64,000 nt of DNA from an uncultured Collinsella sp. (GTDB taxonomy: Bacteria; Actinomycetota; Coriobacteriia; Coriobacteriales; Coriobacteriaceae). The stretch is from positions 1 to 64,000 of the forward strand of contig CAAFQK010000026.1 in the NCBI GenBank assembly GCA_900765115.1, read 5' to 3'. The notes beneath the pieces were generated by a model that saw only the letters and a program-made list of their open reading frames with translations, did no database searches and was not told the origin of the DNA. The translations under genes and the position numbers were made by a program. Shown here in pieces: positions 8,853 through 17,077 of the stretch; the first letter of the stretch is position 1, and every line of letters begins with the position of its first letter.

Positions 8853-11411
8853 TTATTTGCCCTTGGGCTTGCTGGCGTAGAATTTCTTCTTTTTGAGCTT
8901 GCCGGCAGGGGAGGGTTTGCCGGCAAAGTTGGACTTGCCGTTGCTGGCCTGCGCGTGCGCGGGTGCTGTCGCGCGAGGCTTGCGGGCCTCGGGGTTACGC
9001 AGCTCCTCGGTTCGCTCGGCAATTTCCTCGGCGCTAAAGCCGACCTCTGCCATGGCGTCCTCGATGGGCAGGCGGCGCACGATATAGCAGTGGTGCACCT
9101 TCTGGTTGCGTGCGAAGTCCTCGGGGATGGTCTGCGCCGTAATGTCCTGTAGCACCACGCCTGCGCGTGCGAGCTTGCGCGCCTCGGGGCGGAAGCCGCG
9201 CAGGTTGCAGCTAAAGATGGCATGTCCGCCCTGTGTGAGCAGGCGCGACACGCCGGCCAAAAGCTCAACATGGTCACGCTGGACATCCCAGGTGCGACGG
9301 CCCATCTTGGACGAGTTCGAGAACGTGGGCGGGTCGACAAAGATCAGGTCCCAGCGGTTGCGCGTCTGACGCTGGTCACGAATCCAGGCGAGCACGTCAT
9401 CGCGCACAAAGTGATGCTGCGGCCCCACAAAGCCGTTCTGACGCATATTGCGCTCGGCCCAGTCCAGATAGGTGTTCGAGAGGTCGACCGTCACGGTCTC
9501 CTCTACGCCGCCGTCTGCCGCGTAGCAGGTGGCAGTGCCGGTGTAGGCGAACAGGTTGAGGAAGCGGCGCGCCTGCTTGGCGTGCTCGCGCACCAGGTCG
9601 CGGGTGACGCGGTGATCCAGGAAGATTCCCACGTCCAGGTAGTCGTCAAAGTTGACGGCGAAGGTGAGCCCGCCCTCTTCGATGAGCGGCAGGCGACGGC
9701 GCGCGATGTTGGCGCGCTCGCCCGATGCGCCCTTGCCGGCGCCCTGCTTGCCGTACTGCGAGCCGCCGCGCGAACGCATGCGGGCCTTGGCGTGCACGTG
9801 CTCGGCCGGAACATCCAGGATACGCGGCGCGATGGCAAGAATGTCGAGCATACGGGCCTGGGCAAGCGCGGGGTCGATGGTCTTGGGCGCGGCGTATTCG
9901 GCGATGACGAGCCAACGGCCCGGCGTCTGCGGGCAGCCCTCGTACAGATCGATGGCGGCGGAGTAATCGGGCAGGTCGGCATCGTAGACGCGGTAGCAGC
10001 TCACGCCCTCGCGCTTGGCCCACTTGCGGCGCAGACGGGCATTCTTGCGCAGGCGGTTGGCGAACTGCTCCGACTCGGGGATGAGCACGGGCAGCGGCTT
10101 GCCGTCGCCCAGGTCGAGTGTGGCGGCAGGTTCGGGCATGGGGGTGTTGGCGGCTTCGTCTTGAGCGTCTGCGGTCTGCTCCTCAGCACCTGCACTGGTC
10201 GAAGCCTCAAACGCCGCGGCGGCCTGGTCGAGCGAAGGCCAGACTTCGACGGTCGCCTCCTCGTTGTTGGGCATGACGGCGATCGCGCACTCGGGCTCGG
10301 CGTGGAGCGCGCGGGCCAGCAATCCGTCGCGGGTGAGCGCGGCGAGCTGCGCCGCGGCAAGCTCGGGCGCGCGGCGCAGCTCACCGACCAGCGTCATGGC
10401 GTCGTGCATGAGCGAAAGCGGGGTCTCGGTGGTGTCTGCGACCACGGCGGCGCCGGCGACGGCGCCCGCGTGGTCCAGTACGGTTGCGGACTTGGCGGCG
10501 CAAAAATCGACAAAGCGCTTGTAGCCGGCGCACTTGACCATGCGCTCGGCGGTCTTGCGGGCGGCGGGGTCAACATCCGCGGCCACGATGCGTGCCTGGC
10601 GCTCGCGTGCTGCCGTCTCGCGCTCGCGTGCCTCGGTAAGCAACTGCTCCCACAGAGCGGCGTCGTGCAGCTGCCAGCCCTCAAAGCCCCAGCGCTCGCG
10701 TGCGGCGCCCGGGGCGCGGTCGGTCAGAATATTCACGGCCTCCAGCAGCAGACCGCCGCCGGCGCACGAGGCGTCGATCAGCGTAGGCAGCGCTTCGTTT
10801 TCGTAATCATCGGCCGTCAGCTCGCGCTCGCACAGTGCAGTCCAGCCGACCTGCGCCAGCACCAGGGCGGCGTAGTCGGGGCGCAGCACGTGCGCGCCCT
10901 CGCCGGCGCGGGTCGCGGCGGGCGGCAGGCGCTTGAACAGCGGGTCGCCCGAAAGGTCCAGGCTGATGCTCGCGCGGCGCTGGCGCAGCGAAAGCAGCAG
11001 GTGAACGTCGGGGTCGGCAGCATCGACGTCGGCGCGACGGCCCGTGGTCTCGGCCAGACGGTCGCACAGCGCGTCTTTGGCGCGCAGGGCCGAGAAGCGC
11101 GTGTTGCGCAGCTGCTCGGTCACGCCGCGGGCTGTGATGGCGATGGTGGCGCCGGGGCGGACGATGCTCTCCCAGGCGATGTCGTAAACGCTATCGTACA
11201 GTTCATCGGCATTCTGCGCCTCAAAGCGCCCGAGCACCACGAACACGCGGCTCGCCAGGCGCGACCACAGGCATGCTCGGTAGCCTTGCTCGAGCTCGCC
11301 CTCAAATGTAGCGCGGCCCTTCAGCCGGCGAACATGCGAAAGCCCGAGGCGTTTAAGCTCATCGGCGAGTGCGGACTCAAAGCCCTCGGGGCAGCTTGCG
11401 TAAAATTCCAT
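8853..11411 (-). CDS. rlmL: Fused 23S rRNA methyltransferase RlmKL, RlmL half degenerate
   Basis: Counterpart of the bifunctional 23S rRNA enzyme that in E. coli makes m2G2445 (RlmL) and m7G2069 (RlmK). Residues 1-160 form the THUMP RNA-binding region. The RlmL Rossmann domain covers about 165-390. A low-complexity acidic/alanine linker runs from about 395 to 450, and the RlmK domain from about 490 to 790 with NLFAYTGTATCYAA, VDLSNTYLDWA and the catalytic FVDPPTFSNS. The tail is basic. In the RlmL half, motif I reads DASCAGGG (213-220) instead of the usual D-P-x-C-G-S-G, and at about 325-331 there is ADTTETP where NPPYGER is expected. The m2G activity is therefore doubtful while RlmK looks intact. 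The start has GAGAGG upstream. Confidence 0.9.
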   Translation of the reverse strand: MEFYASCPEGFESALADELKRLGLSHVRRLKGRATFEGELEQGYRACLWSRLASRVFVVLGRFEAQNADELYDSVYDIAWESIVRPGATIAITARGVTEQLRNTRFSALRAKDALCDRLAETTGRRADVDAADPDVHLLLSLRQRRASISLDLSGDPLFKRLPPAATRAGEGAHVLRPDYAALVLAQVGWTALCERELTADDYENEALPTLIDASCAGGGLLLEAVNILTDRAPGAARERWGFEGWQLHDAALWEQLLTEARERETAARERQARIVAADVDPAARKTAERMVKCAGYKRFVDFCAAKSATVLDHAGAVAGAAVVADTTETPLSLMHDAMTLVGELRRAPELAAAQLAALTRDGLLARALHAEPECAIAVMPNNEEATVEVWPSLDQAAAAFEASTSAGAEEQTADAQDEAANTPMPEPAATLDLGDGKPLPVLIPESEQFANRLRKNARLRRKWAKREGVSCYRVYDADLPDYSAAIDLYEGCPQTPGRWLVIAEYAAPKTIDPALAQARMLDILAIAPRILDVPAEHVHAKARMRSRGGSQYGKQGAGKGASGERANIARRRLPLIEEGGLTFAVNFDDYLDVGIFLDHRVTRDLVREHAKQARRFLNLFAYTGTATCYAADGGVEETVTVDLSNTYLDWAERNMRQNGFVGPQHHFVRDDVLAWIRDQRQTRNRWDLIFVDPPTFSNSSKMGRRTWDVQRDHVELLAGVSRLLTQGGHAIFSCNLRGFRPEARKLARAGVVLQDITAQTIPEDFARNQKVHHCYIVRRLPIEDAMAEVGFSAEEIAERTEELRNPEARKPRATAPAHAQASNGKSNFAGKPSPAGKLKKKKFYASKPKGK

Positions 11412-11486
11412 GGGTGACCTCTCTGGTTGCGTCGCTTCATTATATGATGGATGCTTCGTTTGCCCTTATCCTCGAAAGGAACCCAT

Positions 11487-12314
11487 ATGATTGATGCGTG
11501 CCCCGATTCCGCCGTGCTCTTTTTTGACGTGGACGGCACGCTGACGTCGTTCGATCCCGACGATATGACCGATAAGGACTTTTCGGCGGTTCGCCCCTCG
11601 CAGATGGTCGTCGAGGCGTTTCATCGTCTGCGCGACGCGGGGCACAAGGCGTTTATCTGCACGGGTCGCCCCCTGTGGCTCATCGCGGACAGCTTGCGTG
11701 CGCTCGACCCCGCGGGCGTCGTTGCCATGGCGGGCGCCACGCTCGAGGTCGAGGGCCGCGTGGTGCATGAGGACTGCTTTGGCGAGGACGTTATCGAGGA
11801 GCTTGCACGCCGTATGGCCGCGGCAGGGATTGAGGCCTTTTTCGAGACCAACGTGGCTACTTTTGCCCTGGAACCCGCGGGTGTTGAGCAGTCGTCTCTG
11901 ATCGGCACTTCTGTGGTGCACAGCACCGAGGAAATGCGCGTCGACGGCCGTCTGCGCGTGGGCAAGGTAGGCATCGTCGCGAGCGACCTGGCTCGCGTAG
12001 CCAACGATGATGGCTTTATCGATCGCGAGTTTGAGCTGTGCAACACCGGTGGCCAGAATCGCGAGCTGAGCCCCAAGGGCATCAACAAGGGCGTGGGCGT
12101 GGCGCGAGCGCTGGCGTATCTGGGCCGCGAGGGAAATGCGCGCACCTTTGGCTTTGGCGATTCGGGCAACGACCTGGGCATGCTCGCTGCCGTCGAGACG
12201 GCTGTCGCCATGGGCAACGCCATGTCCGAGGTCAAAGCGGTCGCCGACTACGTGACTGACGATGTCGCACACGACGGCACCGTCACCGCCATGCAGCATT
12301 TCGGCCTCATCTAA
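11487..12314 (+). CDS. HAD-superfamily hydrolase, Cof type
   Basis: Cytosolic phosphatase of the HAD IIB/Cof subfamily, 275 residues. Motif I FFDVDGTLTSF supplies nucleophile Asp14 and Asp16; CTGRPLWLI is motif II; KGINKGVGVARAL carries the motif III lysine; and GFGDSGNDLGML is the acidic motif IV. A cap domain lies between motifs II and III. Such enzymes dephosphorylate sugar phosphates, nucleotides or flavin precursors, and the substrate is not predictable. The ATG at 11487 follows GAAAGGAA. It is divergent from rlmKL, with 75 bases between start codons. Confidence 0.88.
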   Translation: MIDACPDSAVLFFDVDGTLTSFDPDDMTDKDFSAVRPSQMVVEAFHRLRDAGHKAFICTGRPLWLIADSLRALDPAGVVAMAGATLEVEGRVVHEDCFGEDVIEELARRMAAAGIEAFFETNVATFALEPAGVEQSSLIGTSVVHSTEEMRVDGRLRVGKVGIVASDLARVANDDGFIDREFELCNTGGQNRELSPKGINKGVGVARALAYLGREGNARTFGFGDSGNDLGMLAAVETAVAMGNAMSEVKAVADYVTDDVAHDGTVTAMQHFGLI

Positions 12315-12507
12315 TGAATCCCGCATTCTGACGTTTGCCTAAACTGCGGCTCTTTGCTTTTGCATGCTCAATCGATTTATCAAACCAAACACTAAAGCGT
12401 TTATACCGTTCGCCGAGAAGATAAAAACCCGCAGCTCACGCCTTGATAAACATAGGTAAAGTGTTTAGCAGTTTATCGGCCGTATGCTAACGAAAGGAAT
12501 CAGGCAG

Positions 12508-13212
12508 ATGGCAATCAAGGTGTTCGCTGACGGTGCAAACCTCGAGGGCATGCTCGACATGTACGAGAACGGCAACGTTCAGGGTTTCACGACCAACCCG
12601 TCCCTTATGAAGAAGGGTGGCGTGACGGATTACCGCGCGTTTGCCAAGGAGGTTCTGGCTCACATCACCGATGTGTCCGTCTCGTTTGAGGTCTTTGCCG
12701 ATGACGTCGAGACCATGGAGGTCGAGGCCCGCGAGATCGCTACCTGGGCCGACAACGTCTACGTCAAGATTCCGTGCGTGACCACCAAGGGCGAGTCCAC
12801 CGCCGAGCTGGTCCGCAAGCTTTCGGCCGATGGCATCAAGGTCAACGTCACCACTATCTTTACGCCCGAGCAGGTCGACGAGATGGTCGAGGCCGTTGAC
12901 GCCGAGACGCCGTCCATCATCTCGCTCTTTGCCGGCCGTATCGCCGACACCGGCGTCGACCCCATTCCGTTTGTGACGGAGTCGGTCAAGAAGGCCGCCG
13001 CCAAGCCCAACTGCGAGGTCCTGTGGGCGTCCACGCGTGAGCTTATCAACATTTACCAGGCGGAAGGATGCGGTTGCCAGATCATCACGGTGCCCAACAG
13101 CATCCTGGCCAAGCGCAAGAACATCGGCCGCGACCCGTACGAGGTCTCGCTCGATACCGTCCGTGGCTTTGCCAAGGATATCGCCTCGCTCGGGTTCCAC
13201 ATCCTGCCGTGA
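12508..13212 (+). CDS. Transaldolase / fructose-6-phosphate aldolase family
   Basis: Class I aldolase of the TalC/Fsa type, 234 residues, a (beta/alpha)8 barrel. GFTTNPSLMKK is the family N-terminal signature. The Schiff-base lysine is Lys87 in VYVKIPC. SLFAGRIADTGVDP and STRELINIYQAEGCGCQIITVP are the later conserved segments. Whether it acts as transaldolase in the pentose phosphate pathway or as fructose-6-phosphate aldolase is not settled by sequence alone. The ATG at 12508 is preceded by AAAGGAATC. No gene is visible in the 190 bases upstream. A large palindromic element begins one base after its stop codon. Confidence 0.88.
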   Translation: MAIKVFADGANLEGMLDMYENGNVQGFTTNPSLMKKGGVTDYRAFAKEVLAHITDVSVSFEVFADDVETMEVEAREIATWADNVYVKIPCVTTKGESTAELVRKLSADGIKVNVTTIFTPEQVDEMVEAVDAETPSIISLFAGRIADTGVDPIPFVTESVKKAAAKPNCEVLWASTRELINIYQAEGCGCQIITVPNSILAKRKNIGRDPYEVSLDTVRGFAKDIASLGFHILP

Positions 13213-13428
13213 GCAAGGGTACCCCCTGTAGCGACGTGCAAAATCGCGAGTATTCAGCAAGGTAAAGGCTTTTATCAGTTAACCGAAGCACGGAATAGCC
13301 CCCGTTTTGGCTCTGATGATGCTAAAACGGGGGCTGTTTTTGACTTTATTGCCTCTGAGAGGCGTTCGGAGCGGCAGAAATTGCAGAATACTCGCGATTT
13401 TGCACGTCGCTACAGGGGGTACCCTTGC
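13213..13428. repeat. 216-bp palindromic element with 48-bp inverted ends
   Basis: Arms 13213-13260 and 13381-13428 are inverted repeats, perfect over the outer 43 bases and with one mismatch in 48. They start at GCAAGGGTACCCCC next to the transaldolase stop codon. The loop contains a strong terminator (13297-13341). No open frame of note lies inside. This resembles a MITE or a large extragenic palindrome. Confidence 0.85.
13297..13341 (+). terminator. Intrinsic terminator inside the palindromic element
   Basis: Perfect 12-bp stem AGCCCCCGTTTT (13297-13308) with its complement (13324-13335), followed by GTTTTTG. Probably ends transaldolase transcription. Confidence 0.8.
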
Positions 13429-13592
13429 TTTGGCGGTTTACTTCCCCTGCACAAGACCTGACTGATGTCGTCTCGATCGCGCTCCCGCTCGCACAGATTT
13501 TTTCGCCTTCGGGACATGTTGCGCAACAAGTTTGGTTGCCTTGGGTCTAGCTTTAACGCGTGAAAGAAAAACGAAAGGAAGGGAGAACCCCC

Positions 13593-14429
13593 ATGTTCTG
13601 TCCCAAATGCGGTACCAAGAACGTTGACGAGGCCAAGTTTTGTTGCGCCTGCGGCAACCCGTTTCCCACGGCATCTGTGACCCCCCCCTCAGATGAAACC
13701 GGTAATCCAGTTGTAGCCCCAGACACGGCACCTGGCGTCGCGCCCATGCCGCAGGCTGCAAAGGTGCAGTCTGCCAATATAGCTGGCAGCAAAAAGAAGC
13801 TACCGCTTATCATCGGAGGGGCGGCGGCCGGCGTCGTTGCTCTCGTGTTGATTGCCATCTTCGTCGTTGTCCCCGCGTTCAACAAGAACCCCTTCAAGGG
13901 CTGCCAGGTGGGCGACGTGGTCGAGTTTGGCTCCTACGAGCAGGACGGCGACACCTCAAACGGCAAGGAACCCATCGAGTGGCGCGTCTTGGCGGTCGAG
14001 GGCAACCGTGCCTATGTCGTGAGTCAAAAGGCCCTTGATGCCCACGCGTTCAATGCGGATGAGGATGACGGCAACGACTGGACCTCCTCAGACCTCAAGA
14101 AGTGGCTCGAGAATGATTTCGCTTCCCAGGCCTTTACGGGCGATGATATGAAAGAGATTAGCGGCGCCCCTACGCTGCTTTCCATCGACGAGGCAAATAA
14201 GTACTTTATGTCCGATAAGGATCGGCAGTGCTGTCCCACGGATCGACTGAAGCAGCAATGGGGTTGGGACTTGGATGACAACGACGCGTGCGACTGGCGG
14301 CTTCGCTCGCCGAGTGTCGACTCGTACGACGCGGCCGGCGTCTCCTCGAACGGCTACGTGAACTCCGACGGCCTCTACGTGGTCTACGCGGACCTCGCCG
14401 TCCGCCCCGCTTTATGGGTTAATCTGTAA
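13593..14429 (+). CDS. Zinc-ribbon membrane protein with DUF6273 domain
   Basis: 278-residue protein. It begins with a zinc ribbon (MFCPKCGTKNVDEAKFCCAC), followed by a proline/alanine-rich linker and one membrane span (IIGGAAAGVVALVLIAIFVVV, about residues 72-92). The outer domain matches the DUF6273 pattern: VEFGSYEQD, IEWRVLAVEGN, W-x-x-S-D-L-K-K-W-L, WRLRSPSVDSYDAAGVSSNG and the terminal VRPALWVNL. Function is unknown; such domains occur in surface proteins of gut anaerobes. A run of eight C (13681-13688) lies in the linker. The ATG at 13593 follows GGAAGGGAG. Confidence 0.8.
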   Translation: MFCPKCGTKNVDEAKFCCACGNPFPTASVTPPSDETGNPVVAPDTAPGVAPMPQAAKVQSANIAGSKKKLPLIIGGAAAGVVALVLIAIFVVVPAFNKNPFKGCQVGDVVEFGSYEQDGDTSNGKEPIEWRVLAVEGNRAYVVSQKALDAHAFNADEDDGNDWTSSDLKKWLENDFASQAFTGDDMKEISGAPTLLSIDEANKYFMSDKDRQCCPTDRLKQQWGWDLDDNDACDWRLRSPSVDSYDAAGVSSNGYVNSDGLYVVYADLAVRPALWVNL

Positions 14430-14457
14430 TCTAATAATCTTCTAACCCATATCTAAA

Positions 14458-14495
14458 AGAGGGCCCGGACGTCTCAGTGGACGTCCGGGCCCTCT
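14458..14495. terminator. Strong GC-rich hairpin between convergent genes
   Basis: A perfect 16-bp stem (14458-14473 with 14480-14495, AGAGGGCCCGGACGTC and complement) and a 6-base loop. It lies between the DUF6273 gene and tex, which converge. Confidence 0.8.
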
Positions 14496-14518
14496 GCTCG
14501 TGGCATGTCTTGTGCGCG

Positions 14519-16666
14519 CTACTTCTCCTGCACCATGGTCAGGGAGATCTTTTTGCGGTCGCGGTCGACCTTCTCTACCCACACCTTTACCGTGTCGCCG
14601 ACGCGTACCACGTCGCTCGGGTGCTTGACAAAGCGGTTGGCCAGCTTGGAGATATGCACGAGGCCGTCCTGGTGCACGCCCACGTCGACGAAGGCGCCAA
14701 AGTCGACGACGTTGCGCACCGTGCCCTTGAGCTCCATGCCGGGTTCCAGGTCGTCGATGGAAAGCGCCGAGCGGCTAAAGACCACCTCGGGCGCGTCGTC
14801 GCGCGGGTCGCGTCCGGGCTTCTTGAGCTCATTGACGATGTCGATGAGCGTGAGGGTGCCGCAGTCCAGGTCGCTTGCCAGCGCCGAGATGCTGCCCAGA
14901 CGGCGCTCAATGTCGGGCACGCCGCCACGGCTGAGCTCGCTGGCTTTAACGCCTGCGCGCTCCAGGACGGACGTGGCCACCTCGTAGCTTTCGGGGTGGA
15001 CGCTCGTCGCGTCGAGCGGGTTCTTGCCACCGCTGATGCGCAGGAAGCCCGCGGCGTTGAGATATGCCTTGGGCCCCAGTTTGGGGACCTTCTTAAGCTG
15101 GCGGCGATCGGTAAAGGCACCGTTTTCCTCGCGGTAGGCCACGATGTTCTTGGCCACGCTCGGCGTAATGCCCGATACGTATCCCAGCAGGCTCGCGCTC
15201 GCGGTGTTCACGTCGACACCCACGCGGTTGACGACGTCCTCCACCACGTGGCCCAGGGTGCGCGAGAGCTCGGCCTGGGCAAGGTCGTGCTGGTACTGGC
15301 CCACGCCGATGGACTGGGGCGGAATCTTGACGAGCTCTGCCAGTGGGTCCTGCAGGCGGCGGCCCAGGCTCATGGCGCCGCGCACGGTGACGTCCAGGTC
15401 GGGATACTCCTGGCTCGCGAGCTCGGAGGCGGAGTACACCGACGCGCCGGCCTCGTTAACAATGGTGTATCGCAGCCCAGGCGCCTGCTCGGCAATGAAC
15501 TCCGAGACGACTTCCTCGGTCTCGCGGCTGGCGGTGCCGTTGCCGATGACGACGGTGTTGACACCGTCCGTTTTGACGAGGCGGGCGAGCTCGCGTTTGG
15601 TGCCGGCGACGTCATGGCGCGGCTTGGTGGGGTAGACCACGCCGTGGTCGAGTAGCTTGCCGGTCTCGTCCATGACGGCGACCTTGCAGCCGGTGCGGTA
15701 GCCCGGGTCGAGCGCGAGCACGCGGGCGCCGCGCACGGGGCGTGCCGAGAGCAAGCCTTCGAGATTCTTGGCAAAGACGTTGATGGCCTCGGTCTGGGCG
15801 CGGACGGTGAGCTTGGCACGGGCCTCGCGCTCCAGCGAGGGGGCCATGAGGCGTTTGTAGCCGTCGGCGATAGCGGCGTCAAAGACGGGCGCGAACACGC
15901 CTTGGCGGCGGGGCCAACGGCTGCCGAGGCGCGCCGTGGCAGCGGCGCCGTCGACGTTCACGTGCACGCGGAGTTTGCCCTCGCGCTCACCGCGGTCGAT
16001 AGCCAGCACGCGGTGGTTGGGTATACGGCGCAGCGGCTCGTCAAAGTTGTAGTAGGGCTCGTAGGGAGTCTTTTCGGCGGGGTCGGTGGCCTCGACGACG
16101 ATGTCGGCGGTGTTTTGCGTAAAGGCGCGCAGGTCGGCGACGTTCTCGGGGTCCTCGGCTACCGTCTCGGCCACGATGTCGGCGGCGCCGGCGAGCGCCT
16201 TCTCGGGCGTGTCGAAGCCGGCCTCCTCGTTGACGTATGCCGCGGCGGCGTCGAGCGCGCTGCCCTTGGCCGAGGCCTGCATGATGATCATGTTGGCGAG
16301 CGGCTCCAGACCTGCCTCGCGGGCCTTCTGCGCGCGGGTCATGCGCTTTTTGCGGTAGGGCTTGTAGAGGTCCTCGACACGCTGGAGCTGCGTGGCCTCG
16401 CGAATCTGCTGTTCGAGTTCGGGCGTGAGCTTGCCCTGGGCGTCGATGAGCAGAATGACGTCCTCTTTGCGCTGCTCAAGATTGCGCAGGTAGGACAGGC
16501 GCTCGTCGAGCGCGCGCAGGGCGACGTCGTCCATGCCGCCCGTTGCTTCCTTGCGGTAGCGCGAGATAAAGGGGATGGTGTTGCCCTCATCGATGAGCTT
16601 GACGGCAGCCTCGACGTTGGCGGCCTTAAGGTTGAGCTCGCGGGCGAGCTGGGCGATAAGATCCAT
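14519..16666 (-). CDS. tex: Tex family S1 RNA-binding protein
   Basis: Transcription accessory protein Tex, 715 residues, a cytosolic RNA-binding protein with Spt6-like architecture. In order: the N-terminal helical Tex domain (FISRYRKEATGGMDDV), a YqgF/RNase H-like domain (VLALDPGYRTGCKVAVMDETG), helix-hairpin-helix motifs (VGVDVNTASASLLGYVSGI and KVPKLGPKAYLNAAGFLRI), and a C-terminal S1 domain (GTVRNVVDFGAFVDVGVHQDG). The ATG at 16666 is preceded by AAGGAG. A start 29 codons further upstream is open but lacks a ribosome site and family similarity. It stands alone. Confidence 0.95.
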   Translation of the reverse strand: MDLIAQLARELNLKAANVEAAVKLIDEGNTIPFISRYRKEATGGMDDVALRALDERLSYLRNLEQRKEDVILLIDAQGKLTPELEQQIREATQLQRVEDLYKPYRKKRMTRAQKAREAGLEPLANMIIMQASAKGSALDAAAAYVNEEAGFDTPEKALAGAADIVAETVAEDPENVADLRAFTQNTADIVVEATDPAEKTPYEPYYNFDEPLRRIPNHRVLAIDRGEREGKLRVHVNVDGAAATARLGSRWPRRQGVFAPVFDAAIADGYKRLMAPSLEREARAKLTVRAQTEAINVFAKNLEGLLSARPVRGARVLALDPGYRTGCKVAVMDETGKLLDHGVVYPTKPRHDVAGTKRELARLVKTDGVNTVVIGNGTASRETEEVVSEFIAEQAPGLRYTIVNEAGASVYSASELASQEYPDLDVTVRGAMSLGRRLQDPLAELVKIPPQSIGVGQYQHDLAQAELSRTLGHVVEDVVNRVGVDVNTASASLLGYVSGITPSVAKNIVAYREENGAFTDRRQLKKVPKLGPKAYLNAAGFLRISGGKNPLDATSVHPESYEVATSVLERAGVKASELSRGGVPDIERRLGSISALASDLDCGTLTLIDIVNELKKPGRDPRDDAPEVVFSRSALSIDDLEPGMELKGTVRNVVDFGAFVDVGVHQDGLVHISKLANRFVKHPSDVVRVGDTVKVWVEKVDRDRKKISLTMVQEK

Positions 16667-16747
16667 GGGACTCCTTGCGTTTAAGGTGCGTTTGCAGCAC
16701 AGGGCTACCAAGGATACCACCCGTCCCAAAAGACTGTTTTGGGGTTG

Positions 16748-16909
16748 CGCCACGAAAGGGGCCTATCTACTACGTTTGAACCGTATGGGTCGACCGTCCC
16801 CCGGTTTTCCGAAAATCGGCAAGCCGTCTACCTGCGGTTTTAATTTCGCGAAATTCGGCATGGTTGAGGGTAATCGGTTAAACGTAGTAGATAGGCCCAT
16901 TTGGTGGCG
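16748..16909. repeat. 162-bp covarying palindromic element, copy 1
   Basis: Arms 16748-16783 and 16875-16909 form an imperfect inverted repeat of about 35 bases centred on GGGCCTATCTACTACG. The middle holds GTCTACCTGCGGTTTT (16826-16841). The same core phrase, in the same relative place, sits in a second element at 26334-26489 whose arms differ in sequence but also pair. It lies upstream of tex and downstream of the oxidoreductase operon. No gene is seen in the rest of the 16667-17077 gap. Confidence 0.75.
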
Positions 16910-16969
16910 AACGAATCAAGCCGAGGTGCAAAATAGCCCCCGCCCCAGAAAAATCGTCGTTAAGGTAGC

Positions 16970-17004
16970 AAAAAGCCCCGCGGGCAGGAGGCTGCTCGCG
17001 GGGC
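16970..17004 (-). terminator. Intrinsic terminator of the oxidoreductase operon
   Basis: Stem arms 16975-16987 and 16992-17004 pair over 13 bases with one mismatch. On the minus strand the stem is followed by TTTTT (complement of 16970-16974). Confidence 0.8.
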
Positions 17005-17077
17005 AAAGAAGAGGGGCATATTTGTGGCGGACCGAGGGGTTCGGCATGGGGTTTCTGCCGCGGCCGCTCTTAAGGCA

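Noticed and set aside
9222..11417. 731-codon open frame antisense to rlmKL
   Set aside because: Same cause; no recognisable domain, and the opposite strand encodes a known enzyme.
13593..14429. Diversity-generating retroelement target reading of the DUF6273 gene
   Set aside because: The ending resembles lectin-type variable domains superficially, but no reverse transcriptase or template repeat is in the window.
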